Position numbers and translations under genes: made by a program | Shown: positions 1 through 6,143 of the stretch, one piece after another | Numbering within the stretch: the stretch's first letter is position 1 | Layout of the letters: every line of letters starts with the position of its first letter | Assembly (NCBI GenBank): GCA_900556665.1 | Contig: USPX01000076.1 | Location: forward strand, 1-8,407 | DNA length: 8,407 nucleotides | Direction: 5' to 3' | Origin: an uncultured Eubacteriales bacterium | GTDB taxonomy: Bacteria; Bacillota_A; Clostridia; Lachnospirales; Cellulosilyticaceae | The notes under the pieces: model-generated | What the model saw: only the letters and a program-made list of their open reading frames with translations | Told to the model about the DNA's origin: nothing | Databases searched by the model: none

Positions 1-694
1 TATTTCCTAATGCTACAATACTACAGTTACAGCTATTTGCTATTAAATCACTGGAATGAGTGCTTACAATAAAATAATTCTCAGGAAACTTCTCCATTAA
101 AAAGTTCAAAATTCTACCTGAATGCTTTGGAGATAAAAATTCATCTACTTCATCTATAACAATAATCCCCTTCTCATTAAGTACTTCTACGAAAAAAACT
201 AATTCTGCAAATAAACGTACTACTGCCTGGTATCCACTAGATAGTTCTGTTTCCTTTCCATTAATTTTTACAGTAATATCCCCTTCACCAAAGCCTTCAC
301 CTAATTGTTCTCTTTCAATATGAATTTCTACATTAAGGAATTCCTTAACTAATTCCTTAACCCTAACCTCGTAACAACGATATAATCGCTCTATATGGTC
401 ATTCCTTCCAAAACTATCTTGTAAATTATAATTAGTTGGTTTAATTCTTTCTCTTATAATTTCTTCACTAGTTACATTAAAGTTTACAGCTTCAGTTGAT
501 AAATCAACATTTTTCACATCAAAATAACGATTTACTGTATCTATATAATAATGGGGTGAATTTATTTCACTTACAAGTTTTCTCAATAACTCAGATTTAC
601 CACTAGAATTATCCCCTATAATTATCCAATTCTTCTTGCTCCCCTTTTGAATACGATTACTTACTTTACTTAACATATTCATATATTCCATCAT
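1..694 (-). CDS. ABC/SMC-like AAA ATPase (AAA_15/AAA_21 type), C-terminal end outside the window
   Basis: Reading the minus strand gives an open frame of 231 codons that is still open at the window edge. Visible motifs are a Walker A GDNSSGKS (residues 27-34), an ABC-type signature ELSSGYQ (about 149-155), a Walker B GIIVIDEVDEFL (about 176-187) and an H-loop STHSSD (about 210-215). This order is that of the compact ABC/SMC-like ATPases found in OLD-type, Abi-type and other defence proteins. Only about 115 residues separate Walker A from the signature, so there is no long coiled coil. The start is the first of two ATG codons, preceded by AAAGGCGG at good spacing, and lies 29 bp inside the end of the DUF262 gene, so the two are probably co-translated. 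A nuclease domain (TOPRIM, HNH or other) could follow outside the window. ATPase family is sure; function is inferred from the partner. Confidence 0.85.
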   Translation of the reverse strand, partial: MMEYMNMLSKVSNRIQKGSKKNWIIIGDNSSGKSELLRKLVSEINSPHYYIDTVNRYFDVKNVDLSTEAVNFNVTSEEIIRERIKPTNYNLQDSFGRNDHIERLYRCYEVRVKELVKEFLNVEIHIEREQLGEGFGEGDITVKINGKETELSSGYQAVVRLFAELVFFVEVLNEKGIIVIDEVDEFLSPKHSGRILNFLMEKFPENYFIVSTHSSDLIANSCNCSIVALGN

Positions 695-1826
695 ATACCG
701 CCTTTAATTTTGCTTCTATTGCTGATTTAGTAACACTACCTTGTTTAATAGTACCTTTATAATCTTCTGTTTCTTTTATAAAGTCACACAAATCAGCTGT
801 AATCTCTGTCTTTAAATCTATATTATCTATAACCGCAAATAGACTCTCTAATAAAGTAATATCCATTTGAGATGTACCTTTTATTAAACTCACAAATTTT
901 TCCAAGCTGTTTTTATATTCCTCAACTTCCATACTATTAAATTTCTTAGCCACCTCAGAAAAATCATTTAATAGTTTTCCTCTATTTTTATAGCCTTCTA
1001 CCTGAAATTTATTGTCTATAATAGTTACAAAATGTTTTAGAGCACACATTCTTAATAAATATTCAATATCTGTACTATCTATGGCTACCCTACGAAATAA
1101 TTTCTTCCATGTGCTATTTTCTTCACTAAATTTAAATAACATCTCATAAAATGGACATCTATAAATAACATTTCTTACTTCTTGATCCGTTAAAGGTGTT
1201 CCCCCTCTATTTAAGTTAGAAAATATTTTATATAAATATCTTTCTTTTAATGCCTTATTATCAATATTAATTTCAATAATAGGAATATCCGTAAAATCTA
1301 CCTTTCTTCGTACCTTCTGAGGTAATTTATGATATGTTATATCAATTACTTTTTCTTTATTTTCATTTAAATCATAATATCCCATCTCATACTTCTTATC
1401 TGTAAAAATTTTATTATCTGCTATTAACTCTTCAAGGGATTTTTCGCCTAGATGACGTAAATCTATATAATTGTTATTCGTCTTCTTCATGTACCTACCT
1501 TTGTAATATAAATACATACTAATTATGCGTTGTTGTCCATCCAAAATCTCTAATTGATGTTCTTCATTTCTATATGCGTAAATAGGTGGAATAGGCATTC
1601 CTTTTACTAAAGATACAGCTAATTCTTCAACTTGTAGTTCCGTCCATTTATACACACGTTGAAATTTAGGAATCACCACTAAATCTGCTTCTATTTCCTC
1701 TACTAATGTTTTAAATGCTACATCTTTTTTATATTGCTGCACACTCGCTGAACCATATATTGCTGTATCAATTTCTCTTTCATCTATATTTTCTTTTTGT
1801 GTTTTCATTCTTTGATTCACTATCAT
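666..1826 (-). CDS. DUF262 (ParB/Srx-fold, GmrS-like) protein without DUF1524 domain
   Basis: A 386-residue protein with the DUF262 hallmarks: IPKFQRVYKW (residues 52-61), ILDGQQRI (94-101) and NRGGTPLTDQEVRN (206-219). In known DUF262 proteins such as GmrS, SspE and BrxU, the DGQQR core belongs to a ParB/Srx-like nucleotide-binding fold that senses or cleaves modified DNA, usually with a C-terminal or partner HNH domain (DUF1524). Here the last 165 residues are charged and helical and I see no H-N-H pattern. The next gene is an AAA ATPase, overlapping by 29 bp. AGGAGGG lies only 2 bases from the ATG used here; a GTG at codon 3 (1820) has a more usual spacing of 8 bases. Very AT-rich: two 60-base rows counted by hand gave about 22-23% GC. 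A defence role is inference from family and context. Confidence 0.88.
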   Translation of the reverse strand: MIVNQRMKTQKENIDEREIDTAIYGSASVQQYKKDVAFKTLVEEIEADLVVIPKFQRVYKWTELQVEELAVSLVKGMPIPPIYAYRNEEHQLEILDGQQRIISMYLYYKGRYMKKTNNNYIDLRHLGEKSLEELIADNKIFTDKKYEMGYYDLNENKEKVIDITYHKLPQKVRRKVDFTDIPIIEINIDNKALKERYLYKIFSNLNRGGTPLTDQEVRNVIYRCPFYEMLFKFSEENSTWKKLFRRVAIDSTDIEYLLRMCALKHFVTIIDNKFQVEGYKNRGKLLNDFSEVAKKFNSMEVEEYKNSLEKFVSLIKGTSQMDITLLESLFAVIDNIDLKTEITADLCDFIKETEDYKGTIKQGSVTKSAIEAKLKAVYDGIYEYVK

Positions 1827-1849
1827 ATCCCTCCTACCTTTTATTTAAT

Positions 1850-1860
1850 AGTATATCATA
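1850..1860 (-). promoter_or_regulatory. Possible -10 region of the DUF262-ATPase unit
   Basis: The minus strand carries overlapping TATGAT (1860-1855) and TATACT (1855-1850), about 30 bases before the DUF262 start. No good -35 hexamer stands at 16-18 bases. The sequence is so AT-rich that chance matches are expected. Confidence 0.3.
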
Positions 1861-1874
1861 TTCTACTTATTTAT

Positions 1875-1907
1875 CTCTTAATTAACTACATTATCGACCT
1901 CTTAATT
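1875..1907. repeat. Short direct repeat CTCTTAATT upstream of the DUF262 gene
   Basis: CTCTTAATT occurs at 1875-1883 and 1899-1907, start-to-start distance 24 bases, each with a TTATC a few bases before it (1871 and 1891). It sits just upstream of the candidate -10 of the DUF262 gene and could be a regulator site, or chance in AT-rich DNA. Confidence 0.25.
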
Positions 1908-1944
1908 TAAATCTATTCCACTTAAATATCTATTTTTTCTTTTA

Positions 1945-1981
1945 ATAAAAAATGGCTGTAGCTCTTAAACTACAACCATTT
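1945..1981 (-). terminator. Rho-independent terminator of the MerR-family gene
   Basis: On the minus strand a hairpin pairs AAATGG and TGTAG with CTACA and CCATTT (11 pairs with one internal mismatch, 8-base loop), and the 3' arm runs into TTTTTTATTA. It lies about 75 bases after the stop of the MerR gene and ahead of the DUF262 gene, so it separates the two units. Confidence 0.75.
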
Positions 1982-2053
1982 ATATCTATTTTTATAGTCT
2001 ATAATCTTATTTATTATTTTTAATTCTACCTAATAATGCGTTATATCACGAAC

Positions 2054-2872
2054 TTATTTCCTTATAACTGGATAACATACTTCTGTTACATATTCGTCTG
2101 GATTTTGTGTCTCATGTGGGCTCACATGATAAATATTAAAAGCTGGCCCATTAAAATCATAGCCATTATCTTGTACCCAGTGTGCTACAGCTTCATTGAC
2201 TTCATTCATTTGATCATAACTTCCTTTACAAATAGCAGAAGCTACTTGAATAGGGGCTACTTTCTTAAAGGTTACATTTTCTGTGTTTGTAAAATCCCCT
2301 TTAAAAGACTTTTGAACCTCTACATCTACATTCGTCTCTTTATATTCTTGATCATGAAACAGTGCCATCGCATAACATGGATCTGTATCTTGTAAATTGA
2401 GCCCTGCTGTTTCTGCCATTAAAATTTGCCATAACATACCTTCTGCCTCATAAGTTGGAATTACTTTTCTTACACTTGCTACTGTCATTTCTGGTATTTC
2501 CTTAAGCGTTACATTATATTTCATAACTAAATCATCCTTTCCTAAACGGTTAATAGTTGTTTCAAGGAGTCGTAACTGCTCTTGGGTGCGTACTAACTGC
2601 TCTCTGACTTCAGCTTCCCTCAATGCTAAGAATTCTTGTAATGCTTCTTTGTCATTATATTGGCTTAAAATCTGCCTGATTACAGCTAGACTAAACCCCA
2701 TATCCTTAAGTGCTGTAATACGATTTACTCTAGAAAGCTGCATTTCACTGTAATACCGATACCCTGTAAATTCATCAATATACTCTGGTGTCAATAACTC
2801 TAAATCATCATAATGCCTGAGCATACGTATACTTACCCTTGATAACTTTGAAAATTCGCCTATTCTAAGCAT
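2054..2872 (-). CDS. MerR-family regulator with GyrI-like effector domain (BmrR type)
   Basis: A 272-residue transcription factor. The N-terminus (MLRIGEFSKLSRVS, then RMLRHYDDLELL and GYRYYSEMQLSRV) is a textbook MerR winged helix. A coiled coil (about residues 75-110) follows, and then a GyrI-like drug-binding domain from about 118 to the end. That domain keeps the late Glu of YVTEVCYPV, the position of the BmrR-type residue that contacts cationic ligands. I moved the start to the ATG at 2872, because GAGGTGG stands 5 bases ahead of it and the MerR domain normally begins there; an in-frame ATG at 2890 has a poor site. Proteins of this type activate transcription by untwisting long-spacer promoters, and this gene has such a promoter. 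No efflux pump is adjacent, so the only visible target is the gene itself. The ligand is unknown. Confidence 0.93.
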   Translation of the reverse strand: MLRIGEFSKLSRVSIRMLRHYDDLELLTPEYIDEFTGYRYYSEMQLSRVNRITALKDMGFSLAVIRQILSQYNDKEALQEFLALREAEVREQLVRTQEQLRLLETTINRLGKDDLVMKYNVTLKEIPEMTVASVRKVIPTYEAEGMLWQILMAETAGLNLQDTDPCYAMALFHDQEYKETNVDVEVQKSFKGDFTNTENVTFKKVAPIQVASAICKGSYDQMNEVNEAVAHWVQDNGYDFNGPAFNIYHVSPHETQNPDEYVTEVCYPVIRK

Positions 2873-2911
2873 TTCATCCACCTCACACATGTGCCTTTCG
2901 AGCTCAAATTC

Positions 2912-2942
2912 AGTATAGAGTCTACCATTATGTCAGAGTCAA
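2912..2942 (-). promoter_or_regulatory. MerR-type promoter with 19-bp spacer
   Basis: On the minus strand TTGACT (2942-2937, 5 of 6 matches to the -35 consensus) and TATACT (2917-2912, 5 of 6 to the -10) are separated by exactly 19 bases. Overlong 19-20 bp spacers are the signature of promoters remodelled by MerR-family activators. GACTCT occurs twice, 18 bases apart, and the spacer has an imperfect dyad (GACTCTGAC / GGTAGACTC). The start of the MerR gene lies 40 bases downstream, so autoregulation is likely. Confidence 0.72.
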
Positions 2943-2961
2943 TAGCTACGAAATATATTTT

Positions 2962-3816
2962 CTACCACCACATTGGTTTTACTAGTTCTTTCGGTAATCT
3001 CGTTCTCTGATCACCTTTTGCCGTATTAATTTGTGCTTGAGTTAGGAATAAACAACTTGATAAGTTAGCACCACTTAAGTTGGCATCTCTTAAATCCGCT
3101 CCAATTAAATTGGCACCTGTTAAATCTACATTTTTAAGATTAGCCCCAATTAAAATCGCTCCTGCTAAATCTGCACCAATTAAATTTGTGGTGGTTAAAT
3201 TTTTGCCCATAAAGAAATGGCTAGGTACAAACTTCTTCTTATCCCTACTTTTAGCTTCTTTGAAACTTGCTACACTGAGTTCAACTAAGTAACAGAGTTC
3301 CTTTAATAAACGATTCACCTTATCTCTATGCTTTTCTATATCAATCTTTAAAATCTCCTTTGGTGTTAATTCAGTTAGGACCTCTGTTTCTTCAATCATT
3401 GCTACCAAATCTTCCTTAATAGGTGCTGCTGCTACAAATGTTACCGCATCTGTTAAATACCACTTCATTTCTTGAAGTTCCTTAACTCTAATAAATACCT
3501 CTATCATTTCCTTCTTCATTTGAGGCGTATTCTTCCAGTTCTTATCCTTATAAATCACCTGTGTTACCTTTTGTCCTGCCCCAAGACATTCATAAGTTGT
3601 GCAGCCTTTATACCCCTTACTCCTTAAAGCACTATGTTGACTGCACATAAAGCCCTCATCTAAAAACTTACAAGGCATACCACTCTTCTTATCCATAGGA
3701 AATCCATCACTTGCAGCAAAATATAAAGCTACACAACATAAGCCCGCACACTGCATGCAATCAATCTTTAAATCATCAAATATCCCTTTATCATACTCTT
3801 CCACTCGTAAATTCAT
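2962..3816 (-). CDS. Cysteine-rich (YkgJ-like) protein with C-terminal pentapeptide repeats
   Basis: A 284-residue, probably cytoplasmic protein with two distinct parts. Near the N-terminus is a C-x2-C-x3-C-C cluster (C20, C23, C27, C28), followed by C49, C58, C72 and C77: eight cysteines in a pattern like the YkgJ/UPF0153 family, thought to bind zinc or an Fe-S cluster. A charged helical middle leads to about ten A(D/N)LxG-type pentapeptides (about residues 211-260), which fold as a right-handed quadrilateral beta-helix, and a short tail ending in MWW. Some pentapeptide proteins (Qnr, MfpA) mimic DNA and shield gyrase, but this repeat block is short and that function cannot be assumed. The start at 3816 is chosen because GGAGAG precedes it at 5 bases; the ATG at 3828 has no such site. 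It ends 19 bases before the MerR promoter. Role unknown. Confidence 0.85.
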   Translation of the reverse strand: MNLRVEEYDKGIFDDLKIDCMQCAGLCCVALYFAASDGFPMDKKSGMPCKFLDEGFMCSQHSALRSKGYKGCTTYECLGAGQKVTQVIYKDKNWKNTPQMKKEMIEVFIRVKELQEMKWYLTDAVTFVAAAPIKEDLVAMIEETEVLTELTPKEILKIDIEKHRDKVNRLLKELCYLVELSVASFKEAKSRDKKKFVPSHFFMGKNLTTTNLIGADLAGAILIGANLKNVDLTGANLIGADLRDANLSGANLSSCLFLTQAQINTAKGDQRTRLPKELVKPMWW

Positions 3817-3863
3817 ATTTCTCTCCATATAATATTCATTATTTTCTATTTATTCCATGACTT

Positions 3864-3872
3864 ATTATATCA
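3864..3872 (-). promoter_or_regulatory. Extended -10 promoter of the cysteine-rich/pentapeptide gene
   Basis: The minus strand has TGATATAAT: a perfect TATAAT at 3869-3864 with the TG of an extended -10 element. No clear -35 is present, which extended -10 promoters tolerate. It lies about 48 bases before the chosen start codon. Confidence 0.55.
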
Positions 3873-3938
3873 TAAACTTACTTGTTTATTTTGTTTGTTT
3901 TATGAGCTTATCTTTGTTTATTATTTGAACCATAATTT

Positions 3939-3947
3939 TGCTATAAT
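3939..3947 (+). promoter_or_regulatory. Extended -10 promoter of the first small plus-strand gene
   Basis: TGCTATAAT at 3939-3947 joins a perfect TATAAT with an extended -10 TG, about 52 bases before the ATG at 4000. It is divergent from the extended -10 at 3864-3872, so one short region drives both directions. Confidence 0.5.
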
Positions 3948-3999
3948 AACTTATATTAAGTTTACACAAATGATGTTTGTAATAACAAGGAGTGCTCTT

Positions 4000-4254
4000 A
4001 TGAAAAAATTTATAACAACTGCTTTATGTTTTATATTCATCTTATTTTGTTTCTGGATTAGCATGGTATGCATAGATTTCAGCTTTAGTGAACAAGGAAA
4101 ACCACCTATATTTGCAAAGCCTATTAATGTAACTGATTGCGATATGTACAAAGGCTTTGGATATATGATTGAATTAGATTATGAATCGGTAGTCGGACAA
4201 TCTGGTGAATCTGTTAAAGGTCATTTTTATTTATCTAATCCCTTCAGTCCATAG
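4000..4254 (+). CDS. Small membrane-anchored or secreted protein, 84 residues
   Basis: The start is set by AAGGAG at 3987-3992, 7 bases before the ATG; an upstream in-frame ATG at 3895 would run through the promoter and has no site. Residues 1-3 are MKK and residues 4-25 are strongly hydrophobic, so this is a membrane anchor or signal peptide. The rest (about 58 residues) is expected outside the cell and has one cysteine and a YKGFGYMIELDYE stretch. The layout (short anchor, KPPIFAKP segment, then a GFGY-type strand) resembles small uncharacterised exported proteins of Firmicutes that I have seen, but I cannot name a family. Its own promoter and a second small membrane-protein gene downstream suggest a small unit of related genes. 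Function unknown. Confidence 0.72.
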   Translation: MKKFITTALCFIFILFCFWISMVCIDFSFSEQGKPPIFAKPINVTDCDMYKGFGYMIELDYESVVGQSGESVKGHFYLSNPFSP

Positions 4255-4276
4255 GGTCAAAAAGGACTATTTTTTT
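4246..4276 (+). terminator. Weak candidate terminator after the first small gene
   Basis: AGTCC (4246-4250) can pair with GGACT (4264-4268) over a 13-base loop, followed by ATTTTTTT. Five pairs with a wide loop is weak; it may give only partial termination ahead of the second small gene. Confidence 0.3.
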
Positions 4277-4303
4277 GCTGTTCTACTCTTTATTCTACAA
4301 ATG

Positions 4304-4312
4304 TGCTATACT
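4304..4312 (+). promoter_or_regulatory. Possible extended -10 promoter of the second small gene
   Basis: TGCTATACT at 4304-4312 matches an extended -10 with 5 of 6 in the hexamer, 34 bases before the ATG at 4347. No -35 is visible. It nearly repeats the TGCTATAAT of the gene before. Confidence 0.38.
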
Positions 4313-4346
4313 ATTTTTATTATTTTTTATATTGGTAGGAATACAT

Positions 4347-4541
4347 ATGTTATTATTTAGAATCATAAAATCAATCCTGTTATTATGTACTTTAAGCTCA
4401 CCACTTCTTATTATGCTTATGCTAGATTGTATAGCTAAATATGCACAAGCAACAATTAAAACTACAATTGAAGTAGGTTTTGGTGGCATTCGCATTGAAG
4501 CACTTATAACAGAAAAAAGCAATCCTTCTCCATTAGAATAA
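4347..4541 (+). CDS. Small single-span membrane protein, 64 residues
   Basis: The ATG at 4347 is preceded by TAGGA (4336-4340) at 6 bases. An in-frame ATG at 4275 would add 24 residues, but it overlaps the possible terminator and promoter and has no ribosome site. Residues 3-28 form a hydrophobic span rich in Leu and Ile. A soluble tail of about 35 residues follows, with TIEVGFGGIRIEALIT, which could form beta strands. The final codons (EKSNPSPLE and stop) lie inside the downstream terminator hairpin, so the end of the protein is dictated partly by RNA structure, or the reading frame simply runs into it. It lies 92 bases after the first small gene on the same strand. No family recognised. The overlap with the terminator leaves some chance that the ORF is spurious. 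Confidence 0.55.
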   Translation: MLLFRIIKSILLLCTLSSPLLIMLMLDCIAKYAQATIKTTIEVGFGGIRIEALITEKSNPSPLE

Positions 4542-4554
4542 GGATTGCTTTTTT
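4513..4554. terminator. Strong bidirectional terminator between convergent units
   Basis: AAAAAAGCAATCCTT (4513-4527) and AAGGATTGCTTTTTT (4540-4554) are perfect inverse complements around a 12-base loop. The GC-containing stem has a U-tract on both strands, so it can stop the small plus-strand genes and, read the other way, the transporter operon whose last stop codon is at 4598. Confidence 0.9.
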
Positions 4555-4597
4555 ATTTTCTATGCTACTGAAATGAAATCTAATACACCCAATCTGA

Positions 4598-5371
4598 CTA
4601 AATAAAGTACTCTATGTTCTCTTCATGTTTCATATTAAATATCTCAAATATCTTATCTCTGACTAAAATGAAGTCTGCACTTGTTCTATCCCGATTTTTT
4701 CTTGAAAGTGGCACATTGAGTACGCACTTTAACTTGCCTGGGTTAGGGGTTAAAATCACAATGCGATCTGCTAGGAATACGGCTTCTTCTATATCATGGG
4801 TTACAAATATAATTGTTTTTTGATAGTCTTTGCAAATATTTAAGATATCATCTTGTAATTTCATACGTGTAATGGCATCTAATGCCCCAAATGGTTCATC
4901 CATGAAAATAATATCTGGATCGACTGCTAAAGCCCTTGCTATAGAAACCCGTTGTTGCATCCCACCTGAAAGCTCTTTTGGATGGGCATTTTTGAAATTA
5001 GAAAGGCCCACCATATCAATGTATTTAGAAGCAATGGCTTCTCTTTCTGACTTAGGCAATTTCTTAGGTTCAAGCCCTAACTCCACATTCTTTAGAACTG
5101 TACGCCATGGGAGTAAGCCATAGTTTTGAAAGATGGTCACATTCTTAGTAGAAGGTTCTACAACTTCTTTACCGTCTATAGTAATGCTGCCTTCTGTCAC
5201 AGGGTCAAAGCCGGCAATGGCATTTAATAAAGTACTTTTCCCACATCCTGATGGCCCCAGTAGGCATATAAATTCACCTTTTTCAATGCCTAGTGACACA
5301 TTTTCAAAAGCTGTGAACTCTTTCTCATTTTGAATAAACTTTTTAGTGGCTTCTTTTACCTCTATATACAT
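4598..5371 (-). CDS. ABC transporter ATP-binding protein, NitT/TauT/SsuB type
   Basis: A 257-residue cytoplasmic ATPase that powers the adjacent permease. All ABC motifs are intact: Walker [10 protein letters not shown] (39-47), Q-loop Gln in [10 protein letters not shown] (Q82), signature LSGGMQQ (134-140), Walker B IIFMDEP (154-160), D-loop GALD and H-loop His192. The LLPW after the Q-loop and the general sequence point to the SsuB/TauB/NrtD group, which serves importers of nitrate, sulfonates, taurine and related small molecules. Substrate cannot be read from the ATPase. I use the ATG at 5371, whose A is the last base of the permease stop (TAATG); GGGGAGG stands 9 bases ahead. The in-frame ATG at 5389 would overlap the permease more and lacks a site. 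It is the last gene of the operon. Confidence 0.94.
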   Translation of the reverse strand: MYIEVKEATKKFIQNEKEFTAFENVSLGIEKGEFICLLGPSGCGKSTLLNAIAGFDPVTEGSITIDGKEVVEPSTKNVTIFQNYGLLPWRTVLKNVELGLEPKKLPKSEREAIASKYIDMVGLSNFKNAHPKELSGGMQQRVSIARALAVDPDIIFMDEPFGALDAITRMKLQDDILNICKDYQKTIIFVTHDIEEAVFLADRIVILTPNPGKLKCVLNVPLSRKNRDRTSADFILVRDKIFEIFNMKHEENIEYFI

Positions 5372-6132
5372 TAGCGTGCACCTCCCCAAAGTCCTAAGAC
5401 ACGTTTTTCAAGCTTCTTAAGTAATGTATCTAATAATAATCCAATAAGACCGATGACAATAATTGTCGCCATGAGCACATCTGCTCTTAAATTATTTCTA
5501 GAATCAATGATTAAATACCCAAGTCCTGATTGCGCCCCTACCATTTCCCCTGCTACCAAAAATACCCAAGCTGTTCCAAGGGCTAAGTGAATCCCATTTG
5601 CAATCTGAGGGAAAGCAGCCGGTAAAATAACTTTCCAAAGTATCTCAGGTTGCTTAATCCCAAAGTTCTTAGACACCTTTAAATAAATAGGATCAATGCC
5701 CCCTACTGCTGAAACTGTTGATAATAATACTGGGAAGAAGGCTGCAATAAAGATAATTACAATAGCTGGTATATTCCCAATCCCAAACCAAAGTACGATG
5801 AAAGGCATCCAAGCCATTGGTGAAATAGGTCTTAAAAGTTGTACGATTGGATTAATATATTGAAATACACCCTTAAACCACCCAAGCAAAAGCCCTAATA
5901 AAACAGCTACTACAATGGCACTAATATAACCAAGTGCAAAGCGATACATACTTGCACCAATATTTACAAATATAGAACCATCTAAAACCATTTTTCCAAG
6001 TGCCTTGCCTGCTAAAAGTGGTGATGGAAATAAAGCTGGATTAAAACCACTTACTGTAAAAACAATTTGCCAAAGTATAATTAAAGCTGCAAATGCTACA
6101 ACTATATTTTTAATGGATATTAATTTCTTCAT
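5371..6132 (-). CDS. ABC transporter permease, NitT/TauT/SsuC type
   Basis: A 253-residue inner-membrane protein, the usual length for the SsuC/TauC family, with about six hydrophobic spans starting at residues 10-26. The cytoplasmic coupling (EAA-type) loop lies in [20 protein letters not shown] (about 157-176), followed by the family's conserved [18 protein letters not shown] (about 185-202). Together with the ATPase and the lipoprotein it makes an importer. GGGGGAG precedes the ATG, and only 11 bases separate it from the stop of the substrate-binding protein gene. The frame is intact although the binding-protein gene upstream is interrupted. Confidence 0.94.
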   Translation of the reverse strand: MKKLISIKNIVVAFAALIILWQIVFTVSGFNPALFPSPLLAGKALGKMVLDGSIFVNIGASMYRFALGYISAIVVAVLLGLLLGWFKGVFQYINPIVQLLRPISPMAWMPFIVLWFGIGNIPAIVIIFIAAFFPVLLSTVSAVGGIDPIYLKVSKNFGIKQPEILWKVILPAAFPQIANGIHLALGTAWVFLVAGEMVGAQSGLGYLIIDSRNNLRADVLMATIIVIGLIGLLLDTLLKKLEKRVLGLWGGAR

Positions 6133-6143
6133 TTTGACTCCCC

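Noticed and set aside
2036..2395. Plus-strand open frame of 119 codons
   Set aside because: It lies opposite the well-supported MerR gene and has no recognisable domain or ribosome site; it is an antisense shadow.
3080..3292. Plus-strand frame with repeated AP(I/V)K units, and DNA-level direct repeats at about 3080-3190
   Set aside because: Both are the antisense image of the pentapeptide-repeat codons; the repetition comes from the protein, not from a mobile or CRISPR repeat.
3882..3922. TTGTTTATT repeated at 3882-3890 and 3914-3922
   Set aside because: The 32-base spacing is about three helical turns, but the unit is low-complexity T-rich DNA and no family of sites supports it.
3925..3947. 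TTGAAC at 3925 as a -35 for TATAAT at 3942
   Set aside because: The spacer would be only 11 bases; the extended -10 TG explains the promoter better.
3951..4151. Minus-strand frame of 66 codons
   Set aside because: It is opposite the small gene at 4000, which has a good ribosome site and a promoter; this frame has neither.
4830..5123. Plus-strand open frames opposite the ABC ATPase (also 4614-4823 and 5133-5333)
   Set aside because: All are opposite a complete ABC ATPase with every motif intact, and none has its own evidence.
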